Shown one piece after another: positions 1 through 8,129 of a DNA stretch of 38,839 nt (positions within the stretch are counted from its first letter, which is position 1; each line of letters starts with the position of its first letter). The notes under the pieces are model-generated. The model was not told the origin of the DNA and did no database searches. It saw only the letters and a list, made by a program, of their open reading frames with translations. The translations under genes and the position numbers were made by a program. This stretch comes from an uncultured Clostridium sp. (lineage in GTDB: Bacteria; Bacillota; Clostridia; Clostridiales; Clostridiaceae), in assembly GCF_934754925.1 (NCBI RefSeq), contig NZ_CAKVJA010000026.1, positions 1-38,839 on the forward strand. The letters are read 5' to 3'.

Positions 1-2
1 AC

Positions 3-77
3 GCTTCATTGGCTCAATGGCAGAGCAGCTGACTTGTAATCAGCAGGTTGTTGGTTCGACTCCGACATGAAGCTCCA
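3..77 (+). tRNA. tRNA-Thr (anticodon TGT)
   Basis: The 7-bp acceptor arm GCTTCAT/ATGAAGC closes at 3-9 and 67-73. It is followed by a T discriminator and an encoded CCA at 75-77. The anticodon stem GCTGA/TCAGC encloses loop CTTGTAA, so the anticodon is TGT, reading ACN (Thr). A GGTTCGACTCC T-arm is present. It lies 5 nt before tRNA-Tyr and is probably the tail of a longer tRNA operon beginning outside the window. Confidence 0.96.
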
Positions 78-82
78 AATAT

Positions 83-167
83 GGGGGAGTTCCCGAGTGG
101 CCAAAGGGGGCAGACTGTAAATCTGTTGCGATTCGCTTCGATGGTTCGAATCCGTCCTCCCCCACCA
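83..167 (+). tRNA. tRNA-Tyr (anticodon GTA)
   Basis: Acceptor arm GGGGGAG (83-89) pairs with CTCCCCC (157-163), followed by A and an encoded CCA. The anticodon loop is CTGTAAA, giving GTA (Tyr). The long variable arm between the anticodon stem and the T arm makes this a class II tRNA, as expected for bacterial tRNA-Tyr. It is co-transcribed with the preceding tRNA-Thr and ends directly at a terminator. Confidence 0.96.
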
Positions 168-194
168 AAGCATGGTTAATACCATGCTTTTTTT
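167..194 (+). terminator. Intrinsic terminator of the tRNA-Thr/Tyr transcript
   Basis: A perfect 10-bp stem AAAGCATGGT/ACCATGCTTT with loop TAAT is followed by a run of T. The 5' arm starts at the last base of the tRNA-Tyr CCA. Confidence 0.93.
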
Positions 195-244
195 ATCTCT
201 ATAAAAATTAAATTTCATCTTAAAAATAAAGTATATAATTACTA

Positions 245-273
245 TTGACATAGTATGCATATATTGTTAAAAT
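245..273 (+). promoter_or_regulatory. Sigma-A promoter of metK
   Basis: TTGACA at 245-250 and TAAAAT at 268-273 are separated by 17 bp. Transcription should start near 280, about 20 nt before the riboswitch P1 helix. Confidence 0.85.
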
Positions 274-299
274 GTTTTAGAAATAAAATTTGATATTAG

Positions 300-528
300 T
301 TCTTATCCAGAGAGGTGGAGGGAAAAAGGCCCTATGAAACCCGGCAACCTGTCGATAGCGACAAGTGATAAGTGACAAGTGACAAGTTAAGTTAAATGAT
401 TTGTTACCTGTGACTTATCACCTGCGACTTGTAGACGTGGTGCAAATTCCTGCAGAACATTTAATTTTGCAAGATAAGAAAGACCTTAGATAATTTCAGT
501 CTCTTCTATCTTGAAGAGGCTTTTTTTA
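300..528 (+). promoter_or_regulatory. SAM-I (S-box) riboswitch with transcription terminator
   Basis: The S-box core is present: AGAGAGGTGGAGGGA (310-324), CCCTATGAAACCCGGCAACC (330-349) and GGTGCAAATTCC (439-450). P1 pairs TTCTTATC (300-307) with GATAAGAA (473-480). The terminator hairpin is GTCTCTTC/GAAGAGGC (499-520) with a T run. The P1 3' strand and following bases (473-484) resemble the reverse complement of the terminator 5' arm, which gives the antiterminator. SAM binding should stabilise P1, release the terminator and shut off metK. The P3 arm is unusually long because it contains a CAAGTGA-type inverted repeat at about 354-433. Confidence 0.95.
354..433 (+). repeat. CAAGTGA-type inverted repeat forming an expanded riboswitch P3
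   Basis: The left arm (361-386) is made of variants of a 7-nt unit, CAAGTGA/TAAGTGA. The right arm (403-432) is an imperfect reverse complement, with a perfect 9-bp core GTGATAAGT (365-373) against ACTTATCAC (413-421). It sits between the conserved P3 base GTC (351-353) and GAC (434-436), so the aptamer core is intact. A related element lies at 10804-10900. Confidence 0.75.
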
Positions 529-572
529 TTGCTTAGAATTAATATCAAAAAATGAAAGGAGCTAAGCAAAGA

Positions 573-1748
573 ATGAAAAGATTATTTACTTCAGAATCAG
601 TAACAGAGGGGCATCCAGATAAAATATGTGATCAAATATCAGATGCGGTTTTAGACAATATATTAGAAAAGGACCCTATGGCAAGAGTTGCTTGTGAAAC
701 AGCAGTAACAACTGGAATGGTATTAGTAATGGGGGAAATATCAACATCTTGTTATGTAGATATTCCTAAAATAGTTAGAAAGACAATAAGAGAAATAGGT
801 TATGATAGGGCAAAGTATGGATTTGATTGTGATACATGTTCGGTTTTAACATCTATTGATGAACAATCAAGTGATATAGCTATGGGAGTTGATGAGGCAC
901 TAGAATCTAGAGCTGGAGAAAAAGATGATGTTGAAGCTGTTGGAGCTGGGGATCAAGGAATGATGTTTGGTTTTGCAACTAATGAAACACCAGAATATAT
1001 GCCTTCACCAATTGCCATGGCACATAGATTATCTAGAAGATTAACAGAAGTAAGAAAAAATGGTACTTTACCTTACTTAAGACCAGATGGAAAAACTCAA
1101 GTAACAGTAGAGTATGATGATAATAGGGTTGTTAGAATTGATGCAATAGTAATTTCTACTCAACATGATGATCATGTTAGTCAAGAGCAAATAAGAGAAG
1201 ATTTAATGGAACATGTTATAAAGGCTGTTATTCCAGCTGAATTATTAGATGAATCAACTAAGTATTATATAAATCCAACAGGTAGATTTGTTGTTGGAGG
1301 ACCACAAGGTGATAGTGGATTAACAGGTAGAAAAATTATAGTTGATACTTACGGAGGATATGGAAGACACGGTGGTGGAGCATTCTCAGGAAAAGATCCA
1401 ACAAAAGTAGATAGATCAGCAGCATATGCAGCAAGATGGGTTGCAAAAAACTTAGTTGCAGCTGGAGTTGCAGATAAATTAGAAATACAATTAGCTTACG
1501 CTATAGGAGTTGCAAAACCAGTTTCTATTGAAGTTGATACTTTTGGAACAGGTAAGGTTTCAGAACAAGAAATAATAAATATTGTTGAAAAAGTATTTGA
1601 TTTAAGACCAGGAGCAATAATAAGAGATCTTGAATTAAGAAGACCTTTATACAGACAAACAGCTGCTTATGGTCATTTTGGAAGAAATGATTTAAACCTT
1701 CCATGGGAAGAGTTAAATAAGGTAGAAGAAATAAAAAAATATCTATAA
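573..1748 (+). CDS. metK: S-adenosylmethionine synthetase
   Basis: MetK condenses methionine and ATP into S-adenosylmethionine, releasing phosphate and pyrophosphate. The 391-residue product is normal family length. It starts MKRLFTSESVTEGHPDK, where the GHPDK motif provides the ATP/metal-binding His and Asp. The hallmark GAGDQGMMFG hexapeptide region and GGAFSGKDPTKVDRSAAYAA loop are present. An upstream in-frame ATG at 552 exists, but AAAGGAG (555-561) stands at the right distance from the ATG at 573 and the family N-terminus matches 573, so I use that start. Expression is controlled by the SAM-I riboswitch immediately upstream, a direct product feedback. A hairpin terminator follows, and nagA converges from the other strand. 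Confidence 0.97.
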   Translation: MKRLFTSESVTEGHPDKICDQISDAVLDNILEKDPMARVACETAVTTGMVLVMGEISTSCYVDIPKIVRKTIREIGYDRAKYGFDCDTCSVLTSIDEQSSDIAMGVDEALESRAGEKDDVEAVGAGDQGMMFGFATNETPEYMPSPIAMAHRLSRRLTEVRKNGTLPYLRPDGKTQVTVEYDDNRVVRIDAIVISTQHDDHVSQEQIREDLMEHVIKAVIPAELLDESTKYYINPTGRFVVGGPQGDSGLTGRKIIVDTYGGYGRHGGGAFSGKDPTKVDRSAAYAARWVAKNLVAAGVADKLEIQLAYAIGVAKPVSIEVDTFGTGKVSEQEIINIVEKVFDLRPGAIIRDLELRRPLYRQTAAYGHFGRNDLNLPWEELNKVEEIKKYL

Positions 1749-1754
1749 TAAAAG

Positions 1755-1788
1755 GCGAGATACTACTTGTATCTCGCTTAATTTATTT
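1755..1788. terminator. Bidirectional terminator between metK and nagA
   Basis: The perfect 9-bp stem GCGAGATAC/GTATCTCGC (1755-1763, 1769-1777) has a 5-nt loop. It has A-rich sequence on the left and T-rich sequence on the right, so it can serve both convergent genes. Confidence 0.8.
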
Positions 1789-2927
1789 TATAGGTTATTA
1801 TAAACTATTTTACCACCAATTATAGTCATTTTAACATCTATATTTTCATCGAAAATAGTTAAATCAGCATCAAAATTTTCTTTTATTTGGCCTTTTCTAT
1901 CATCGATTCTACAGTATTTAGCACAATTATGAGATGCCATTTTTACTATTTCGTATAATGGATAATCTGTATTATCATATATGTTTTTAATAGCCTTATT
2001 TAAGGTTAATATTGAACCAGCTAATGCACCATTTTCTAATCTTGCAGCACCATTTTTAACTATTACTGGTTGCCCGCCTAAAGCGTAAGTTCCATCAGGC
2101 ATTCCACAAGCACACATTGCATCTGTTACAAGCAAGGTTTTATCAGTTCCTTTCTGCTTGTATGCTATTCTTAAGGAAGGATATGATATATGAATACCAT
2201 CAGAGATAGTTTCAGTTGTTATATCTGAATCAAAAGTTGCTCCAACTACACCAGGTTCTCTATGACTAAATCCTGTCATAGCGTTAAATATATGAGTAGA
2301 ATGACAGAAACCACACTTTATGCCATCAATAGCTTCTTCATAAGTTGCTTTAGTATGACCTATAGAACAGCGAATGCCCTTAGATGATAAAATTGAAGCA
2401 AGTTCCTTAGCACCAGCAACTTCAGGAGCCATAGTAATAGAAATTACTGAATCAATAGCGTCACCAGTCATTGATTTAAAGTTTTCGTATGAAGGGGGTA
2501 TTAAATAATTTGGATTTTGTGCACCTATAGCGCTAGGACTAATAAATGGACCTTCTAAGTGAGCACCTAAAACTATAGCACCATCAGTTCCTTCAAGTTT
2601 TGCCTTTTTTATAGACAGCATGGATTTTAATATATCATCAGCAGACATAGTCATTGTTGTAGGTGTAAATGAGGTTGTACCATATTTACAAATAGTTTTT
2701 GATATTTCGTTAATTGCCTCAAATGTACCATCCATTGTATCATGCCCCCCGGCACCGTGTATGTGAACATCAATAAAACCAGGGGAAACAAATAAACCTT
2801 TACAATCCACAACCTTTGTTTCAGGAATTTCAGATGGATTAATTTCTTTTATTATATCGTTTTCAATTAATATTGATCCCTTTTCTATTTTATCTAAAAG
2901 GATTATATTACAATTTTTTAATAACAT
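1788..2927 (-). CDS. nagA: N-acetylglucosamine-6-phosphate deacetylase
   Basis: NagA removes the acetyl group from GlcNAc-6-phosphate, yielding glucosamine-6-phosphate and acetate. This is a cytosolic step in amino-sugar catabolism and cell-wall recycling. The 379-residue length is typical. Amidohydrolase metal ligands are visible: H55/H57 in DVHIHGAGGHD, E126 in HLEGPF, H192 in GHTKATYEEA, H213 in THIFNAM, and catalytic D270 in LVTDAM. The substrate loop HREPG is present. GGAGG (2936-2940) precedes the ATG. No nagB, NagC/NagR regulator or PTS gene is adjacent, so the rest of the pathway must lie elsewhere. It is transcribed divergently from recD2. Confidence 0.95.
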   Translation of the reverse strand: MLLKNCNIILLDKIEKGSILIENDIIKEINPSEIPETKVVDCKGLFVSPGFIDVHIHGAGGHDTMDGTFEAINEISKTICKYGTTSFTPTTMTMSADDILKSMLSIKKAKLEGTDGAIVLGAHLEGPFISPSAIGAQNPNYLIPPSYENFKSMTGDAIDSVISITMAPEVAGAKELASILSSKGIRCSIGHTKATYEEAIDGIKCGFCHSTHIFNAMTGFSHREPGVVGATFDSDITTETISDGIHISYPSLRIAYKQKGTDKTLLVTDAMCACGMPDGTYALGGQPVIVKNGAARLENGALAGSILTLNKAIKNIYDNTDYPLYEIVKMASHNCAKYCRIDDRKGQIKENFDADLTIFDENIDVKMTIIGGKIVYNNL

Positions 2928-3106
2928 TTAAATTTCCTCCTAAATTAATGTTTAACTAGTTAAGTATAAGTTAATAGTAATAAATAAGTAAGATATGGAT
3001 TTATAATTTAAATACAAATGCATAAGTTAAAATAAACAATGAAAATTTTACTTATGGTATAATTATATAATATTAATAAGTAAAATAAAATGTTTGGAGC
3101 GATAAT

Positions 3107-5338
3107 ATGGAAATATTAGAGGGCTTAGTAGAGGCAATAATATTTAAAAGTGATGATAGCGGATACATAGTAGCAAAGATAACTGCAAATAAGGAAGTTA
3201 TAACAATTGTTGGAATAATGCCGTTAATAAAAGAGGGGCAACAAATAGAAGTAAAAGGTAATTGGATAAATCATAAGCAGTTTGGAAGGCAATTTAATGT
3301 AGAAGAGTATAAGGAGCTACTTCCCACTTCTGCAAAGGAAATTGAAAAATACTTAAGCACAGGAATAATTCATGGAATTGGACCTGTTACTGCCAAGAAG
3401 ATAGTTAAGGCATTTGGAGTAGAGACTTTAGATATACTAGATAATAATATTGAAAGATTAAGGGAAGTAGAAGGAATAGGTGAAAAGAAATTTAACATAA
3501 TATATGAATCGTACCTTGAAAGTAAAGAATTAAAAGATATTATAATGTTTTTCCAAAAACATGGAGTTACAATAAATCAATGTTTAAAAATTTATAAAAA
3601 GTTTGGACCAGATTCTATAGATATAGTTTCAAAGAATCCATATATATTAAATGATGAAATATCAGGAATTGGATTTTTGACTTCAGATAGAATTGCAAAG
3701 AGTTTAGGAATTGAACCGCAATCTGATTTTAGGGTTCAAAGTGGAATAAGATATGTTTTAAATAATTTTTCTGGGCTTGGAAATACGTATATGCCTAAAG
3801 ATAAATTAATTGAACAATGCCAAAAGGTTTTAACAGTTGATAAAGAGTTGATAGAAGTTAATATATATAATAGTGTTTTAGAAGGAAAAATAAAGGTAGA
3901 AAAAATTAATGATATTGAAGCAGTGTATTCATTACCATATTATTTTTGTGAATTAGGTGTTACAAATAAGATTATTACTTTAAGTATAGAAAATTTTCAA
4001 ACTATAAACTCAGATATTTCATTTGAGATATCTAGTTTTGAAAGTAAAAACAATATTAAGTTTGCAGATTCTCAAAAAGATGCTATATTAGGAGCTTTTG
4101 AAAATGGAATTGAAATAATAACTGGGGGACCAGGAACTGGAAAAACTACAATAATTAAATGTATAATAGAAATATATGAAAATAATGGAATGAAGGTTCT
4201 TTTAGCAGCACCAACAGGAAGAGCGGCTAAAAGAATGACAGAATCAACAGGACGAGAGGCAAAAACTATACATAGACTATTAGAAATGGGAGTAAGCGAT
4301 GATGAAAATTCATTCTTTGGAAAGGGTGAAGGTGAGCCATTAGAAGGAGATGTAATAATAATCGATGAAGCATCTATGATTGATATAATGCTTATGAACA
4401 GTCTATTAAAAGCTATTAAATTAGGAACTAGAGTTATTATAGTTGGAGATGTAGATCAATTACCATCTGTAGGGCCTGGAAATGTATTAAGGGATTTAAT
4501 AAATAGTAATTTTATTAAAGTAGTAAGATTAAATGAGATTTTTAGGCAAGGAAAAGAGAGTATGATAATTTTGAATGCACATAGAATAAATAATGGAGAA
4601 TTACCATACTTAAATAAAAAAGGTGGGGATTTCTTCTTTGATAATAGAGAAGATAATGAGAGCATTCTAAATACTATATTAGATCTAGTAAATAGAAGAC
4701 TACCTATGTTTAATTCAAAGTGGAATAAGGTCAAGGATATTCAAATATTATCTCCTACTAGAAAGGGAGTTTTAGGTGTAGAAAACTTGAACAATGAACT
4801 TCAAGCCATTTTAAATCCACCTAATAAGTATAAGAAAGAAAGAAAAATTAAGGATTCTATTTTTAGAGTTGGCGATAAAGTAATGCAAACTAAAAATAAT
4901 TATTCTTTAAAATGGAATAGAGTAGGCGGATATGGCGATACTGAAGGTGTTGGTGTATTTAATGGAGATATGGGATTTATAGAATCTATTGATGAAGAAA
5001 ATAGAACAGTTACTGTTGTTTTTGATGATGAAAGAAGTATAGTATATGATAACGTATATGTAGAAGAATTAGAATTAGCGTATGCTATAACAATACATAA
5101 GAGTCAGGGCAGTGAATTTAAGGTAGTAATTACACCGGCTTTTATGGGATCAGCCTTTTTAATGAATAGAAATATATTATATACAGGAATAACTAGAGCA
5201 AAAGACCTTGTAGTAGTTGTTGGAAATCAAAAAGCACTAAAATATATGGTTGATAATACGAATAGTATGGAGAGATATTCATCGTTGAAGGAGAGAATTT
5301 TAGATATTGTATCTGATAATAAAATAAGTGAAGAGTAG
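3107..5338 (+). CDS. recD2: RecD2-type ATP-dependent DNA helicase (SF1B)
   Basis: RecD2 is a 5'-3' DNA helicase of Firmicutes that acts without RecB/RecC in replication-fork maintenance and repair. The 743-residue protein has an N-terminal OB-like/HhH region (about 1-200, with a GIHGIGPVTAKKI helix-hairpin-helix near residue 87). Walker A GGPGTGKTT lies near 340-348, Walker B DEASMID near 419, GDVDQLPSVGPG (motif III) follows, and the C-terminal AITIHKSQGSEF and YTGITRAKDLV motifs are typical of RecD/TraA helicases. GGAG precedes the ATG, and a TATAAT at 3058-3063 may be the -10 box. The next two genes follow closely, so this is probably the first gene of a recD2-comF operon. Confidence 0.95.
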   Translation: MEILEGLVEAIIFKSDDSGYIVAKITANKEVITIVGIMPLIKEGQQIEVKGNWINHKQFGRQFNVEEYKELLPTSAKEIEKYLSTGIIHGIGPVTAKKIVKAFGVETLDILDNNIERLREVEGIGEKKFNIIYESYLESKELKDIIMFFQKHGVTINQCLKIYKKFGPDSIDIVSKNPYILNDEISGIGFLTSDRIAKSLGIEPQSDFRVQSGIRYVLNNFSGLGNTYMPKDKLIEQCQKVLTVDKELIEVNIYNSVLEGKIKVEKINDIEAVYSLPYYFCELGVTNKIITLSIENFQTINSDISFEISSFESKNNIKFADSQKDAILGAFENGIEIITGGPGTGKTTIIKCIIEIYENNGMKVLLAAPTGRAAKRMTESTGREAKTIHRLLEMGVSDDENSFFGKGEGEPLEGDVIIIDEASMIDIMLMNSLLKAIKLGTRVIIVGDVDQLPSVGPGNVLRDLINSNFIKVVRLNEIFRQGKESMIILNAHRINNGELPYLNKKGGDFFFDNREDNESILNTILDLVNRRLPMFNSKWNKVKDIQILSPTRKGVLGVENLNNELQAILNPPNKYKKERKIKDSIFRVGDKVMQTKNNYSLKWNRVGGYGDTEGVGVFNGDMGFIESIDEENRTVTVVFDDERSIVYDNVYVEELELAYAITIHKSQGSEFKVVITPAFMGSAFLMNRNILYTGITRAKDLVVVVGNQKALKYMVDNTNSMERYSSLKERILDIVSDNKISEE

Positions 5339-5356
5339 ATAAATGGAGTCGATACT

Positions 5357-6349
5357 ATGAATTATAAGGAATTGAGTAATGCTTTTAAAAAAATAAATAA
5401 ATGGTATTTAAAAAGAACTAAGGTATTAACTTTAAAAACAAGACCTTTTAATACTGTTGATATTTTTTCTAATATAATAAATAAGGTTTTACAAGAAAAT
5501 GGAAAGGTTCTATATGTATTTTGTAGCGGAGAGAAGGAATATATAAAAGAAAGGGTTAATTATATATATGAATTTATAGATGAAGCTATAAATATAAAAC
5601 AATTAGACAAAAATTTGCATTGTATAACTATAAGTAATATAGAGAATATAAGTGAAGATTATGATTTAGTTATAATTGATGATATAACTTTGTTTTCAAA
5701 AATAAGTAATGAATATATTAGAGATGCTATAGAAAATATTTATTGGAAAAGTAAAAAGATTATAATTTATTCAAGTGAATATATATTTCCTATAGGAGAA
5801 AAAATTGATTTACCTTATATGTTATCAGAAGGACCTATTATAGAACCAAGATTAATGAATACGAGAATACGTTTAGAGGAGAATATACCATTATCTCTAT
5901 TTGAGTATTTTAAGTGGTTTAAGGAAAATAAAAGAATAGTATTAATAATTGTGCCATCTGAAGAAAAGTTAAATAAGGTTTATAATCATTATTATGAGGT
6001 TTTAAGACAGTTAGGTATTAGAGTTGTTAGATATACTAAGAATCAAAATTTCAATTTTATAAAAGAAATTATAGATGGATATAGTGATGCTTTATTTATA
6101 GTTACTAATAATTGTGGCCAATATATGAATAGTATTGTAAATATAAATATAATAGTATTATTCGCTGATGATATTTATTATTCATATAAAAAAATAGTTT
6201 ATATGTGTGGTTCCATTAATAGTACTAGAGAAATTCAGTCAGAACTAATAATGGTTTCAAAGGATATTTCTCAGGATATGGATAATGCAAAAAGTATTAC
6301 TAGAGAATTTAATAGGAGATTATGGGAGAAGCAATATTTAAAATCATAA
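5357..6349 (+). CDS. Degenerate ComFA-like protein
   Basis: This 330-residue protein lies directly before and overlaps comFC, the usual position of comFA, the late-competence DNA helicase. I see no Walker A lysine motif (no GxGKT/S) in the N-terminal half. A Walker-B-like VIIDD occurs near residue 107. The C-terminus ELIMVSKDISQDMDNA followed by a K/R-rich helix resembles the end of ComFA-type helicases. It is also shorter than ComFA. It could be an eroded ComFA with a structural role, or a separate family. GGAG at 5344-5347 supports the ATG at 5357. The overlap with comFC is 28 nt, suggesting translational coupling. The function is unproven. Confidence 0.7.
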   Translation: MNYKELSNAFKKINKWYLKRTKVLTLKTRPFNTVDIFSNIINKVLQENGKVLYVFCSGEKEYIKERVNYIYEFIDEAINIKQLDKNLHCITISNIENISEDYDLVIIDDITLFSKISNEYIRDAIENIYWKSKKIIIYSSEYIFPIGEKIDLPYMLSEGPIIEPRLMNTRIRLEENIPLSLFEYFKWFKENKRIVLIIVPSEEKLNKVYNHYYEVLRQLGIRVVRYTKNQNFNFIKEIIDGYSDALFIVTNNCGQYMNSIVNINIIVLFADDIYYSYKKIVYMCGSINSTREIQSELIMVSKDISQDMDNAKSITREFNRRLWEKQYLKS

Positions 6350-7008
6350 GTAAAATTTTAAGTTTAGATTCCTTTAATAAGGTCATATTAAAAATATATA
6401 ATGAAATTTTAGATATAATTTATCCAGCTGAAGAGAAGTGTATAACTTGTAGGATAGATGGGTTTATTGGATTATGTCCATGTTGTAAAAATAGTATTAA
6501 TAGAGCTAATATTGAAAAAGATAGTTTATCTTATGGGTTTTATGGAGGAATAATAAAAATTTTAATTTTGAAGTTTAAATATGAGAGTAATTTTACTGCA
6601 GGATATGTATTATCTAATTTTTTAATAGAGATGATAAAAGAGCAAGAAATTAATGGGGATGTTATTTGTTATGTACCTATGAGCAGAAAAGCTAAGAAAA
6701 AAAGAGGATTTAACCAATGTGAAATAATGGCCAAAAATGTAGGTTATAAACTTAATATACCTGTAAGTAATTGTATTAAAAAGATAAAAGATACTAGAGA
6801 GCAAAAAACATTAACTAAGGAAGAAAGAATTATAAATCTAAAGGGAGCTTTTAAAATTAGTAGTATTAATGAAATAAAAAATAAAAATATTATATTAATT
6901 GATGATGTTATGACCACGGGAGCTACTATTAGTGAATGTAAGTATATATTAAAAAAATCAGGAGCAAAACAAATTATAGTATTGACAATTGCCAAAAGCA
7001 ATATATAA
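6322..7008 (+). CDS. comFC: ComF family protein (phosphoribosyltransferase-like)
   Basis: ComFC is a cytosolic protein linked to natural transformation in Firmicutes and related to GntX. The 228-residue product has an N-terminal zinc-finger-like cluster (C40, C43, C52, C54, C55). It then has a PRT domain containing YVPMSRKAKKKRGFNQCE and the PRPP-binding loop IILIDDVMTTGAT near residue 190. GGAG at 6315-6318 is only 3 nt from the ATG at 6322, rather close, so the true start could be slightly downstream. The gene overlaps the preceding ComFA-like gene. The promoter of the downstream raiA RNA lies within its last codons. Confidence 0.9.
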   Translation: MGEAIFKIISKILSLDSFNKVILKIYNEILDIIYPAEEKCITCRIDGFIGLCPCCKNSINRANIEKDSLSYGFYGGIIKILILKFKYESNFTAGYVLSNFLIEMIKEQEINGDVICYVPMSRKAKKKRGFNQCEIMAKNVGYKLNIPVSNCIKKIKDTREQKTLTKEERIINLKGAFKISSINEIKNKNIILIDDVMTTGATISECKYILKKSGAKQIIVLTIAKSNI

Positions 7009-7009
7009 T
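6982..7009 (+). promoter_or_regulatory. Sigma-A promoter of the raiA RNA, inside the comFC 3' end
   Basis: Perfect TTGACA (6982-6987) and perfect TATAAT (7004-7009) are 16 bp apart. The -10 box overlaps the comFC stop codon. Transcription should begin around 7016, just at the base of the raiA RNA P1 helix. Confidence 0.85.
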
Positions 7010-7015
7010 AGTAAT

Positions 7016-7224
7016 GTAAAGTTAGGTCTGTGGATGAAAGTCGATGCCAGTCGCAGGCGAAACGATCCACGTAAGTTAAACAAAGTTTTAATGAGCATGG
7101 TGCGGTATAGAAGTAAGTCCTGCCAGTAGAGATACTGAGAGTGTTAGTAGTGAGAGGTTAAGTCCGGGTAGCAAAAGCTCCAGCAGGCGAGTGTGGGGTC
7201 AAAATCCAGGTCAGCTAACTTTAT
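7016..7224 (+). ncRNA. raiA RNA (structured non-coding RNA)
   Basis: A roughly 210-nt region is clearly richer in G and C than its surroundings and lacks a plausible coding frame. It is closed by a 9-bp helix TAAAGTTAG (7017-7025) with CTAACTTTA (7215-7223). Internal segments such as GGATGAAAGTCGATGCCAG and GGTTAAGTCCGGGTAGC have the look of conserved structured RNA. It has its own consensus promoter and terminator and lies directly upstream of the hibernation-factor gene. That position matches the raiA RNA motif, a conserved Firmicutes RNA found before raiA/hpf. The family assignment rests on context plus recalled motif appearance, not on a covariance model search. Confidence 0.78.
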
Positions 7225-7226
7225 AA

Positions 7227-7265
7227 AAAAAACATCAATTCTTATGAATTGATGTTTTTTTTATT
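7227..7265 (+). terminator. Terminator of the raiA RNA
   Basis: Stem CATCAATTC/GAATTGATG (7233-7241, 7246-7254) with loop TTAT is flanked by an A run and a long T run. It separates the RNA from hpf. Confidence 0.93.
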
Positions 7266-7347
7266 TTTAATAATAAGATAATTGAAGATAGAGTGAGTTA
7301 TGTAGAGTAAATAAGTTTAAATTTTCTGTAAATTCAGAAAATAGCCT

Positions 7348-7376
7348 TTGAGGAATAATCTTACAAATGGTAAAAT
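7348..7376 (+). promoter_or_regulatory. Probable hpf promoter with upstream hairpin
   Basis: TTGAGG (7348-7353), 17 bp, TAAAAT (7371-7376). An 8-bp inverted repeat ATTTTCTG/CAGAAAAT (7321-7328, 7335-7342) lies just upstream of the -35 box and could be an operator. I found no convincing sigma-H or sigma-B match, although AGGAATA overlaps this site. Confidence 0.5.
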
Positions 7377-7447
7377 ATATATATAAAACAAATATATATT
7401 GAAATCTTAAATAGTATAATTATAACTTAAAGAGAGGGGCTGACCTT

Positions 7448-7975
7448 ATGAGAGTAACAGTAATAGGAAAGAATATTAACGTGACACCTGCATTAAAAGA
7501 GATAGTAGAGAGAAAGATTTCAAAATTAGACAGATATTTTGAACCTGACGTATCGGCAAGGGCTACATTAACTGTTCAAAAGAATAGCCAAATTTTTGAG
7601 GTGACAATACCATTTAATGGTGTGATTTTAAGATGTGAAGAATCAACAGATGACATGTACAAGTCTATTGATTTAGTAGAAACAAAATTAGAAAGACAAA
7701 TTAGAAAACAAAGAACTAAGCTACAAAGAAGAAGTAATGAATCTTTAAGGTTTAGCAACTTTGATGAAGTTGCATCGGAAGAAGATGATCAAGGAGAAAT
7801 AGTAAAAGTTAAAAAGTTCAATATAAAACCAATGAGTACAGAGGAAGCTATATTACAAATGGAACTTGTTGAACATAATTTCTTTGTATTTAAGGATTCT
7901 GATACTGATAATGTTAATGTTATATACAAGAGAAAAGATGGAAATTATGGACTTTTAGAACCAGATTATATTTAA
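7448..7975 (+). CDS. hpf: Long-form ribosome hibernation promoting factor
   Basis: HPF (RaiA/YvyD type) binds the decoding centre of 30S and, in its long form, dimerises 70S ribosomes into inactive 100S particles in stationary phase. The 175-residue protein has the N-terminal S30AE domain (about 1-95, starting MRVTVIGKNINVTPAL) and a charged linker. The C-terminal dimerisation domain (about 122-175) contains EEAILQMELVEHNFFVFKD and ends GNYGLLEPDYI. AGAGAGGGG precedes the ATG by about 9 nt. Its transcription unit is separated from the raiA RNA by a terminator and is followed by another terminator at 7986. Confidence 0.96.
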   Translation: MRVTVIGKNINVTPALKEIVERKISKLDRYFEPDVSARATLTVQKNSQIFEVTIPFNGVILRCEESTDDMYKSIDLVETKLERQIRKQRTKLQRRSNESLRFSNFDEVASEEDDQGEIVKVKKFNIKPMSTEEAILQMELVEHNFFVFKDSDTDNVNVIYKRKDGNYGLLEPDYI

Positions 7976-7985
7976 TGATTATAAG

Positions 7986-8020
7986 TAAGGAGAGTGTTAT
8001 TAACATCTCTCCTTATTTTT
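7986..8020 (+). terminator. Terminator of hpf
   Basis: Stem TAAGGAGA/TCTCCTTA (7986-7993, 8008-8015), a partly paired loop and TTTTT. Confidence 0.88.
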
Positions 8021-8129
8021 ATATAGATTTTAACTTTTATTTAGTTATAGTCATAGTAGAAGTTTTGGGGAAATAAAATAGGATGTTATAGTAAAAATTT
8101 ACTTTAAATTTAAGTAGATACGTTTTTTG

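Noticed and set aside
6..260. Minus-strand open frame containing GRTDSNHR and ESNQQPADYKSAALPLSQ
   Set aside because: It is the antisense of the tRNA-Thr and tRNA-Tyr genes. This type of peptide is a common false prediction over tRNAs.
354..433. CRISPR-like repeat
   Set aside because: The 7-nt units are contiguous and inverted, with no unique spacers.
6744..7070. Minus-strand 108-residue frame across the comFC end and raiA RNA
   Set aside because: It is the shadow of comFC and the structured RNA, with no ribosome site.
7348..7380. Sigma-H promoter for hpf
   Set aside because: AGGAATA resembles the -35 element, but no GAAT-type -10 follows at 11-12 nt. A sigma-A-type pair fits better.
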